Of a DNA stretch of 64,000 nt, positions 24,190-36,000 are shown in pieces; positions within the stretch are counted from its first letter, which is position 1, and each line of letters opens with the position of its first letter. Source of the stretch: Ectocarpus siliculosus (taxonomy: Eukaryota > Sar > Phaeophyceae > Ectocarpales > Ectocarpaceae); NCBI GenBank assembly GCA_000310025.1, contig FN649739.1, forward strand, positions 3,289,067-3,353,066, written 5' to 3'. Both the position numbers and the translations under genes were made by a program. The notes below the pieces were generated by a model, which was not told where the DNA came from, made no database searches, and saw only the letters and a list, made by a program, of their open reading frames with translations.

Positions 24190-26627
24190 TCAAAAGAAGA
24201 GCGTCTTCTCCCCCTTCTTCCACTTCCCTTGGATGGTGATTCTCCCATCCTTCGCGTACAAGACGCCCTGCAAACCACAGCGAAAAGGTTGTTGATCATC
24301 GAGACTATTTACGCGGTATACGGGCATTTGTACGTATACAGTATGGTTTGTTCGATGAGGTGTGAGACCTACCTGCTCTCGCCAGCACCACACGTGATTG
24401 AGACACATGCGATGAACTTTGAGTATCGCCATGTCCTTCAATTGTCTACACCAGCCCTCGAGTCAGAGGGGCACAGCAGTCACCCCATAAGCGCGTGCAA
24501 GGAATTCTCCCGTGCCCCCCCCCTTCCCTACTTCTACTTGCCCAAGCAAAACCGGTATTAGTCCATGTTCAACGACACCAACGCGGCCACGACGACAAAC
24601 AGCACACAAACGAGCGTAACCGCCGTCATCATCATCTCCACACCTCGAACACAATGAACTATGTATGTCGAGCTGGATGCCATGTCGACTCGGATCGCTC
24701 CGTGCGAACAAAGGCAGCAGCCTTGCTGGCCTCTACTGCTGTATTTAGGGCCATTTCAAACCTGGTTACAAAATGTTTCTCCACATCTCCTTCCAATGAA
24801 TTTGGGGTCATCGAAACGTTCGGAAAAATTGGAAGTTGGAGCGCTAGCGCCAATTTTTTTGAAAGTTTTCAAATTTCATGCCTTCGATATTGCAAAGTTC
24901 CCTACTTTGGAAACATTCCAAAAATTTGGGGGGGAAGCGTTCCGCATAAAACGCCCCTTCGGGGTGCACAAGAGTACGGCCGCGCGCATGACGTCACCTT
25001 TCCGTGCTGCTTCCCGTCTTGCCAGCTGCCGACATGCTTTCGCCCATCCGCCCACGTGTACGTGCCCTGCATCGGGATTTGCCAGGGGGGTGGGCCATAA
25101 AATCAACCCAAACACTAGTCAATGAACGGGTCGGCCTCTGGCCCATGTACATAGTGCGGGCCCACTGGATAACCTGGGAGTTGAGAAAATCACGCTGAAC
25201 GAAGACAAATTCAAGAACTTGGCCTTGAGGAACAGGACCTCCGTCTAAAACCCTGCACTAAGACCTACATAGTCGTTGTCGGTGTACCCCAGAGAGAAAA
25301 AAGGAAAGAGAGCCTCGGGCCAAGGAAGAGGTTCTTCATGAAAGGTTTTGACGCTGTGCAAACGTACTATAATAGGTTACTCACGAATCCGTTCTTCTTG
25401 TCGTTGCCATAGTCGCCCTCGTAGATGCCTTCTGGCCCGCACCACACAGCCTGCACACGCGCGTGTCGCACAAACAAAGCACATAAAAATGATTACAACA
25501 CAGGGTGACACCCCAAGGACCAGAGGTGGAAGCAGACACGCAAACACTGAAACAAACGTCATCTTCCACCCCCGCGACAAGAGCATGTGCGGGCACGAAA
25601 AGGCGGGGCCAATCCAGAGAGACGCACGAAACATCACGCACCGAATGTGTACGGCAAGCCTCGGAAGCAAGAGCACAGAAGAAGGAGACACCGCATCACC
25701 CAGAACGGAAGGTGGTGCAGCAGAGATTTACACCGGCGTTACGAGGCAAGTCCCGCGAACGGTTTAAATATCTAGCTAGCTGGGTCGCCAATAGACACAA
25801 CCGATGAAGTTGACTACAACAAGGGGAAAAGGAGGAAAGATAGCGACAGAAAACGATTCGTCGTCCGAACGTCGTGCTAACGTTGGCGTGGACCAATGCA
25901 TACATACAGCGTAGCTGGGTCGCCAATGGAGAGAACCGATAAATAAGGTGAAGTACAACACGGGGAAAAGGAGGGAAGTTTAAGTTTGCGACAGACAACG
26001 ATTGATCTTTCGTTGGGACGTCGTACGAACGTCGGCTTGGAGTCATGCACACATTTCCCATGTTAAAAATATGCGAACCCACAGCGCGCCAGAGATTGTA
26101 GCATTCTCCCTCTGCGGGTCTCTCAAATGGAGGCATACTTGGGGAGAGGGGGGACTCATGCCGTAGTCGTTAGACCATTGACCTCGCACCCCTACAAAGC
26201 CGGGACGAAGCACGCCGGGTTTTCACCAGAGCAGGTAATCACATCACCAAGCACGAAGCGCTGTGAGGTATTCGGCAAGTCGCATGGAGGGTGCATCCTG
26301 CTCAGGGTGTTCGGAGGCGGGGGGGAGATAGATCTCACCTTTCCTTCCCGCAGACCGTAGGCCCAACCCCCTTCGTACGTAACGCCACCCGCGTACGTTC
26401 GAACTCCCTGCGCATCGATGCAGCGGGTTGGGACAAAGAGAGGGATGGGAAGGCGGGGAAAGCGTAATGTACACTGGTGAAGATGAACAAGTTGGTGAGG
26501 TGGAGTGCTGTAGACGTGTGCGGGTACGGGCAGGGAGCCGCGCGATGTGGAGTGGCGGAACAGGAGTCGTTGTGTTGGCGACGATCAAAAAAACAACAGC
26601 AGCGACGACGACGACAGCAGCTACAAG

Positions 26628-26660
<33 letters not shown>

Positions 26661-27060
26661 GGCAACGGCACCGCAACCACCACTAACAACAACACCAAAC
26701 AACCGCAGCAGCAAATATGTCACCTGGCCGTGCTTCCAGCCGTCCATCCAATCGCCGGTATAGGTTGTACCATCTCCATTCCACAATGTACCCTGCAACG
26801 GAGCATACACGTCAGAAGCGGGTGGCGGCGAGGGGGGGGGGATTCGTCATATATATGCATACCTGGCACTCTCCGTACGAAAAGGCGTGAGGCGTCGACC
26901 CTGCCGCAGCATCTACACACAGCAGCTTTCGCAGGACACACGAAGAACCCAACACCGAGAAAGAAGCGTTCGCCTAAGATCGTACGGCAAAAAAAGAAGT
27001 CGTACAGTCTTCCACGATACGTGGGCGATCAATCTCAACAACAACGAACAACGAACAACG

Positions 27061-27095
<35 letters not shown>

Positions 27096-30000
27096 CGAAC
27101 AACGAACAACAACAACAACAACAACAACAACGACCAATAAAACAAAAACTGCAGTCACCTTCCCGTGCGCCCTGTTGTTGGACCACTCGCCCTGGTGGAC
27201 CTTTCCGCCTCCCCAACTGAAAGTTCCCTGCGAAAAAAAAAGAAATAGGACAACCTTATGAATTCATTGCTAACCTATCCCGGATTATTTTCCAAGAAGA
27301 GAGATGAAATATTCATTTTCGTTGTGGGCTTCGAACAAAAAAAAGACAAGGTTCTCAGCACGAAAACAAAAAATCCAATGGTGAACGCAAGACGTGCGGG
27401 GACTGGAGGGGATGCGGCCGTTTTTCTCACAAAAAACACAACGATAACGCAAACGCGAAGCAGCACTTGCCACAAAACGAACCAACCGAAACCACGCTAA
27501 ACTCCTCTAAAAAGGCCGCTCACACAAAATACTCAAAGAGCGAAAGAGGCATCTTCAAAAGGGGATACGGGCAGTGCGTGCGTGCCTGCAACAACGTTGT
27601 CATAATCTCTTCGGGATGCATGTCGCGCATGCTTCGGGTAGGGGGGGGGGGGGGGGAGGGGTACTCACGTATCCGTGCCGCTTCCCATTCTTCCAGGCCC
27701 CGATGTAACGCTTCCCGTCGGGCCACTCGATCGTGCCCTGTCCGCGAAGCAGAACGCAACAACCGACGAAGCATGTGTGTGTGTTGTTTGTGTTGAACAC
27801 TTTTGAGCCGAAAGAACAACAAAAAAAAAGGGAAGGCCTGCCTTGTGTGTACAGTACGTTTTTTTCTTGTTCTTTACTGGAAGTACAAAAAGTAAATGGC
27901 ATTGACCGCGCTAGCAGGCGAAAACGCCAGTCTCATGGCGGGATGAGATACTCTTACAACCTTCCAAAATCAAAGGCTTCTGCCGACAGGGGGTCGAGCG
28001 CAGGAGTTGCACAGCAATGTCCAGTTTCTCAAGTATTTCTTTCTACAAGTTTGTGTTTGTGTGCTGATTTGGTCCCATCTAGTCGGAGCGCCCGTCTACA
28101 CGGTTCGGGACCGGTTGTGACTAGCCAGTACGATCACATGGGAAGAACGTGCGACGCAAAGCGACAGTTTTATAGTTTTGCTGTCGTTGATGTTTGTTTT
28201 CGGGTCATGAATACGGGGCGATCATGGCCTCTACACTCCTAAGCATCCGTACAGTAGTATCGCGCAACCGGAAGACAAGGTGATCTCGCTGGCATCCAAA
28301 ACAAATGTCATGGCATATATGCGTACTCTCATTTACTTATATTGGGGCCGTCACAAAACTCCCCGTCTGTCACAGCGATAGCCTTAGGGTTAGTGTCAGG
28401 GTTTACGCACAACCCGCTGGTATACCGTATATGACACAAGATAACACACCCCCTTGACCGATTTTCAAAGCTCGATTTCTCAACAGCAGGAAGACCCACA
28501 GCGCCGAAAACGGCGGCGTTGGAACCGTCTCGTTGAGAGCTTTTCAAAAAGTTATCATTTCGTTTATGTATCCTCTTCGTCATCGAGTAAACGAGCTTTG
28601 AAAATCGGGCCAGGGGGTGTGTTATCTTGTGTCATATACGGTATGCCTCAGTTCCACGAAATGTTGCATGCCACGGGAGCGTCTCGAACGCGCAGGTTTC
28701 GATCGGGGGAGGGGGGGGGTATTTCACAACGAGACACCCACAAAGATACCTACCAAAAACCCAACATGCTTACGAATAGGAGTAGACTACTCCCGAGCGA
28801 CGGGTTGGGTGTAGCACATGCGAACAGCGCACGCCTGGCGTAGACCACAACGGTTGGCGCTACCTTGGCTTGTGGTATTACAACAATCTCCTTTGCCGTC
28901 CCAGGCAATCGAAGAAAAAAGGGGAGGGGGGGGGGCACCTTCGCGAGAAATAAAAAATATGAGGAAAGAGACCAGGGAGGGGGTACGCAGACCCTAGTCC
29001 TAAACCAACTTCCCCAATGTTTTACTTTACCTAACATGTTTACTTCAGCGATTAACACTGCGAACGCTACGGCGGGGGGTGGGGTGGGGGTGGGGGTGGG
29101 GGGCTTCGGTCGCCCTGCCTGCTCTTCCCACCTGTCCATCCGGCACCCCGTCCTTGACGGCGCCAGTGTAGTCGCCCACTCCGTATGGAGCGCCACCATC
29201 GAACGAAAGTTTCACCTGAGGAGGCTTCAGAGCGCGGGGACGAACGAGAGGGCAGGCACAAACCTATAAGTAGATGTTTTCACGACCATCACAGAGCATA
29301 TGAAGAAGATGAACAGGCACACGTGAGCGGTGTTCGCCGGTTTACGGAGATCGGAGCATGTGCATGTCGAGATCGGGATCCAAAACCGACCCGTGTCTTC
29401 ATTGAAGACAGCGTACGCAACCGGAGGTAACCAGTAACCTAACTGCACACGAGCGAGCCTTTTGAAATGGCGAGCTCGGCCTGGAAATCGATCCACCCGT
29501 GCGAACGGTAGGACACCCATTGGGAGTGTTTTAATTCAAAGTGTGTGATACATGCACGGCAGTCAGGTCAGTCACGCTAGATTCGGGCGACAGCAGCCAA
29601 AAATATGGGCGTGCTGAGGCGGCCAATGGGGTCCAAGCCCGCCGAAACCACAGCTCAGAATGAGACGTGCTGATCGTGCGCTGTGGTTGGACGACCGCGG
29701 GACGTTCCCCTATACTACCCCCCGCGGGATGGTGACCCCGGACGCCAACTCATGGGAAATGTTGTGCTCCCACACACGGTCAATGCAGCAGTACGCGTAA
29801 GGGAACACTCTTCATCCCGAATGTACCCCTCAGTGCGTACCGACTACGGCAACATTCAGAGCGTCTTGTTTCGCCTCATCCCGAAACGCACCCCCCAGTG
29901 CTTCTCTGTTGCACGCGAAGCCAGCAGCGAATCCCCCTCTACGCCACACCCGACACTCGCAGACCTGTCGTCTCCCACCCCCGCCACTCCTCCATGCCTG

Positions 30001-33000
30001 CGTAACACACACCTAACCGCCTACAACGCACCTTGGCCTGCCTAACACACGCACACCCAACCGCCTACAACACACCTTGACCTGCAAACACACACACCCA
30101 ACCGCCTATCACACACCTTGGGGTTGTTAGGCGGTGCCCCTCCGTCGCCGTCGGCACCCCTCGTCCTGCCAGACCCCCTGGCTTCCTTGCTCCTGCTCCT
30201 GCCGCGCGCCCCCCCGCCGCCGCCGCCGCTCCGGCCGCCGCTCCGGCCGCGCTCGCCGTCGTTGCGGTAGACCCGCTCTCTCGACGAACCCCGCTCTCTC
30301 GACGAACCCCGCCCTCTCGACGAACCTCGCGGTGGCTCCCGGGACGACGACTTGCGAGGCCGCTCCCTGGAAGACTCTCGTGAGGAGGCTCGCCGCTGGT
30401 GTCGCCTTGCTTCCTCGCCGCCTCCTCCGGTGGCGAAGAAACCGCCGCCGCTGCTACCGTTGGCCCCCACCAACTTGGCGCGGCTGCGGGGCGTGATGCT
30501 CCTGCTCCTGCTCCGAGACCCGCCGCGTCCGCTACGGCTGGCTCGCTCCCTCGATTGCTCCCGCGGCCGTTCCCGGGAGGGTTCTCGCGAAGAGCGCCTG
30601 CTACGGGGCTGCTGCAGCTTCGGTTCCTCGGCGGCGGGGCGGCGGGCGCTGCTGCCACCGCCGCCCTTCTTGAAGACCGCGCTGGACTGGGCCCGCGTCG
30701 ACGCTATCAGGTCGCGTATCTCCTGGCCGCCGCTGCCGCCGCCGCCGTTGACGGACTTGAACGCGGCCACCGACGGTTGGGGACCCCGCGCGGCGCAGCC
30801 TTTGGCCTTGGCGCGTCGGTCCCTGGCTTCCCTGCCGCCGCCGCCGTCGCCGGGGTAAGCACCGGCCGCGGCCGCCGCCGCCGCCGCTTGTTCGGCGTCG
30901 TCGTCGTCGTCGTTGTCTCCGACACCGGCCGAACCCGCTTCCGCCCGCCGCCTCGCCTCGTGGGACACGACCGCGCCGTCCGACCGGTGGCGCTGGTGCC
31001 GCTGCTGGGACGGGATGCGCGGGGCGGAGGAGGAAGCGGCAGCGTCTCCCTTGGAATGGCCCTTGGAGTAGGAGGAGGACGAGGACGACTTCCGGGCGCG
31101 TCGCCGTTTGCCTTCACCCTCTTCCTCCCTTCCCGATTCGCTGAAGTCCGAGGACAGGTCGCCGGCTTCGACCTCTTCCTCGTCGCCGCCGTCGCCGCCG
31201 TCGCCGCCCTCGGAGGGACGGAAAGATCGCGATCGGCCTGCCGCTCCTCGAGAGGGCCGCTCGCTGCGGCGGCTGCTGTCGCTTTCCTCGGCACCGTCCT
31301 CGGACCGGCGGCGGTGCCGCGGGTCGTGCCTCCCGACCGAAGAAGAGCGGTGGCGGTCGCGCTGCTCGCCGCTGCCGTGCCTGCCGCTGCTGCTGGTGCT
31401 GTCCCGCCTCCCGTGGCCCTCCGGCCCGCGTCCGCGGCTGCTGCTGCTGCTGTCTCCCGCGGCAACCGAGCGGCTGCTCTTGGATAGCGCGGCACGCGCG
31501 GGAGATGCCGCCACCGCCAACACAGACTTGCCGCTCCTTCCCCTGCTAGAGCCGTAGAGCCCGCTGTTGTCCGTCTTTGGTGATCTGCCGCGCGTCTCCG
31601 GCTGCTCCTCCTCCAGTATGCCCTCCGGGTGCGGGACTCGCCGTCTGCTGCTGCCGCTGCGGCCGCTGCCGCTGCGGACGTTGCGAGCGCTCTGGGTGCT
31701 CCGGAAACTCTGCGAGCTGTGCGTGCTGCGCGTGCTGCGCATGCTGTGGGTGCTTCGAGCGCTGCGGGCCGGGCTGACGCTGCCGTTGGACAACCCCGCC
31801 GCCGCCCTCGCCGCCGCATCCTCCATCCTTCCCTTGCTGCTGCCGCGGCGACGCTGCTGCTCAACCGGGGGCTGTCGCGTCGACATAGTCACCTGCTCGA
31901 CCAGGCCGCGCCTCGCCTGGCTGACGTGCGCGCGTCGGGTCCGGACGAACGAGGGTATCCCGTCAATCCCCGCCCCGGACCTGCTGCCGGACTCGAACGG
32001 AGAACCCCCGACGTTGTACTGGTCGCCAGGACCCACCTGCTGTTGCCTCGCGGAACGGTGCTCCCCGCTGGCGATTGAGAGAGCCGACGGCGATGGAGAA
32101 ACGCCGGAGGCTGCTGATGCGGCCCTCGACAGACCGGAGGTGTCCCCGGTGCCGTTCTGATGCTGCTGCTGCTGCGGCGGTGGCAGGTCACTGCCCGTCT
32201 TGGGCGCGGGTGTCCCTCTGTCCGAAGAACGGTCCTCGAACCTGTCCTCGGAGGAGGTGTTCGTGACACTGCTCCTTCGCCTGCCGACGGAGCTCAGGAA
32301 GCGCGACAGTACTCTCGACCTTGTCGGCGGCTGCTGCTGCGGCAGCGGCTGCTGCTGCTTGGGTGCCCCCACCCCGCCCGCCGGAGCGTCGGGCGATGCG
32401 TCCCACTCCGACACGGTGCCCGCGAGCGTGCTGCCCGTCCCCTGCCGCTCGACGCCGCCGCCGCCCTCGTCCCCCCCCCCGTGGACGTCCGACCCACCGC
32501 CACCGCCGCCGCCGCCGCCTTCTAGGACGTTGGGCTTCTTGAGCCTGTCCACGCCGGAGGCTCGGTCCATGGCCGCCGTCGTGAGCTGCCTGAGCTCGCG
32601 CATCTCCTTGATGGCCGCCAGCACGTGCTTGTTCCTCGGTTCGGGCGCTGCGGGCGGCAGTCCCTCGGCGGGGGTGGTATGCCCCGACCCCGCTCTGCCG
32701 TGCCCCTGCTGATCACTATAACGAGTCTCCTCTTCCTCGCGTCCGGCGTCTTCCTCTTCCTCCTCCTCCTCCTCCTCCTCCTCCTCCTCTTCCTCTTCCT
32801 CTTCCTCTTCCTCCTCCTCCTGCTCCTGCTCCTCCTCCTCCTCCTCCTCCTCCTCTTCTTCCGCAACAACTTCGTGGCCGCTGTTCTTGCCCACGCTCAG
32901 CTCGCTCCTGGACCCGCCGCCGCCGCCGCCGCCGCCGCTCATGTTGATGCTCAGGCTGCTGCGCCAGCTCTCGCTCCTGCTCCCCCCGCCGCTCATGTTG

Positions 33001-36000
33001 CTGAGGCAGCTCTCGCTCTTGGCGCTGCTGCCGTCCGGCAAGGAGCAGTCGCCGAGGAGTCCCGAGCCAGCCGAGTTGTTGCGCTCGTGACGTCTGCCCT
33101 CCTGCGGGGGTGGCTGCGCCGAGCGTTCTTCCTTCGAGCTGTGCTTCGAGTTCTGGCGTGAATAGGGTAGGTGCAGGGCGCGCGGGGGGGGGAGGGGGGG
33201 TTCACACATGTAAACGCATACGCCGTAGTCGTTAGACTATTGACCTCGTAGATAGAGGGGGAGGGGCCAGAGGTGAAGTGCAGAGCTCCGGTCGTTCGAG
33301 CGGTGCTTTCGAGTTCTTACGGAAATTAGGAGGTACTGTAGATGGAGGGCGGGGGGGGGGGGCTACTCATGTTTTGAATGCCATATGCATAAATGCAGGA
33401 CCGTTGACCGCGAGTCGTCGGGAGGACGCAGCATTGATAGAGCGAGGCCCGGAAAGGGCAGAGACCACCGTGGGCGGAACACAAGGTGAGTTTTAGACGG
33501 CGCGGAGGTTGGCGACACAACGCTTGGTTCACACCAATGGCGGCATTGGACGGGCACAGGAGCGCGTGTTGCCGGGAAACAGCAGGCAGGATTGGGTACA
33601 GTCCGTTGCCGGAGAGAAATGACGGGCGGCTGCTGCTGTATTGGCCGCTGCTGTGATACGAATGACAGGCAGGGCTAGAAGGTAGACCAGAGGCATCGGA
33701 GGGGGAAGGAAGGCAAATTTGCAAGGGCGGGTCTCGTCCATGCTACTTCTGATGGTTGTCTGCTCTCATCTGTTACACGTCCCCAGGTGGAGAAAAAAAA
33801 CACAGACAGCAAAGAAGACGCTACCACCAACACATACAGTACCGCCCGAGAAAACCACAAACGAGGAGATGAGAAGATGGTGCGCATGGCAACAAAAAAA
33901 CAAAAGTACGGTGAACCCACCTTGACGGGATTGCCGTCTCTCCAATGCCCCGCCCACACCCTCCCGTCCCGCCAAGTGTACTCTCCCTGCAGTGGCAGGC
34001 ATTGTGGTCGCACCACACCCGCGAACATGAGTGGGGGGAAAGGGGAGGAAGAGAAGGGCATGGAGAGAGGAACAGATGAGGAGAAATGACAAGGAGGCGT
34101 CGGGGGAGGGGGAGGGGGGGGGTGAGGGGCACGTGAGAAAGAACACAAGGAGCGTGCGTAAGGGGTAGGGCAGGAAGGGGGGTACGGAAGTAGAAGACAG
34201 CGAGCTGCAGCACTATGAAAAAAAAAAAAAAAGTATTGGCAGCTACATACAATACGTATCACGGTCGTGTTTGCCAAGGGATGAACCAAAAGGGCCCGCA
34301 TTGACGGAAGTGACTCGCTTTGCATCAGCAGCCCCCCGCCTCTGCGACATTCCGCCAGGGTTATGTATCGCCAGATACCCACGATACGGGATACACGGGA
34401 TACGCAAAAGCCCAGTCAGCTACAAGATGCACGCAGCGTTTTCCAGAGTTTCGCCGAGTTCACTACAATTCCGCCGCGTTTTCCCAGAGTTTCGCCGCGT
34501 TTCTTTCTCACCACGCCGTGCCGCTTGTCGTAAGCCCACGAGCCCTTGTACACGCTGCCGTCGGGGTAATACCTCGTGCCCTCGCCGTGACGGAGACCGT
34601 TCAACCAGGTCCCCGTGTAAGGTTTACCGTCGGGGTATGTGAATGTACCCTGGGTAGGAGGGGCAGGGGGTGGGATTCGGATCAGACAAGCAAACGGTGT
34701 TCGCGGCGCACCACAATAAACAAGAAAACGGAGTCCACCGTCAAACGGATCCGACACGGTCGCAAGGCGGCCGCATGACATTAACTTATACCCGTTTGCG
34801 ACTTTTCTAATTGTTTTGAGCCGAAGCAAACGATATGGGTAGAAACAACCCTGGAGAACCAGCGACAAGCGGACGGGCAGAAGAAGCGTACTCTTTCCAT
34901 TTTTCCCATCTTGAGGGGCCCCTTTCAATGAAAAATCTCCCATCTCGCAAGCAGAGACGCCCACGAAACATCTCATTGGTTGAACACTCGGATAACCGCA
35001 GTAGTACCGCCTTATTAGAGTCATCTGATTTTTTGTTGCGCTGGTGGGGCTCACCACGCTGCCCTCTCTTGCCCCGCACAAGAAAGTATGATAGTGATTG
35101 GTTTATCGAAAGGTGAGCAGTCGATTCGATTGGTCGATTTGATTGGTGGATTCGATTGGTTCTCTCTCTCTCTCACCTCGCCGCTCTTCTTCCCTCGAAT
35201 GAGATTGCCGTCATAGGCCTCGCCCCTTGGCGATGTCCAGTAGCCCTGCAAAAACAATAAAAAAAATCAGAAAAGACAGCCTAGAAAAACACCAGAAAGA
35301 AAAAAAACAAGAGGCCAAAATAAAAACACGCCAAAGCAATGCGAGTTTCCACGACATCAGGTAAATGGAGCAAATAATCAACAAATCGGCCCAACCAAGC
35401 AATTAAGACCGCAATCAGCCATGGACGAGCAAAAAACAATATCATCCACATAATACGGTGGCCACGGACTCTCGGGCAGGAATACAACAACAGTACGTGC
35501 ACGTATACAGGATTCACAACAGAAAAAATGGTGCATCTATAGAAAAACACGCGGCTATATATTCAATAGCAGTTCATGAGTCTGATGGCCGAAGGCAGAT
35601 CTCGAGGAACGAAGAAAAAAAAAAAACGGTTCAGGCGATGCCCAATGCATTTCGCGTCGCCCCCGTTCCATGCCGTCACCTTTCCGTGTGGCTTCCCGTC
35701 CTTCCACTCCCCGTCGAACGTCCTTCCATCCGTCCAACGCTGCCACCCCTGTGAAGTAATGCCATCGGCGGTGAGAAAGAAGGCCGTGGGGAATTTCGGT
35801 ACAGCAGCAACAACTACGAGATCAACAACAGCAGAATAAAGTTACAAAATATCGCGAGGCAAACAACGACAACAGAGGCAACCAACATGTGCCATGACGA
35901 GAGAGAGCGCAAAAAAACGGTTGCCTCAAACAACACTCCTCCGAATCACTGCATTCATACCAACCCGAAGCAAAGCAAGGTAATCAAAACGACACCCGTC

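Noticed and set aside
30399-32712. Long plus-strand ORFs opposite the giant MORN exon (up to 362 codons)
   Set aside because: They are Ala/Arg/Pro-rich shadows of the GC-rich repetitive minus-strand exon and have no domain or splice support.
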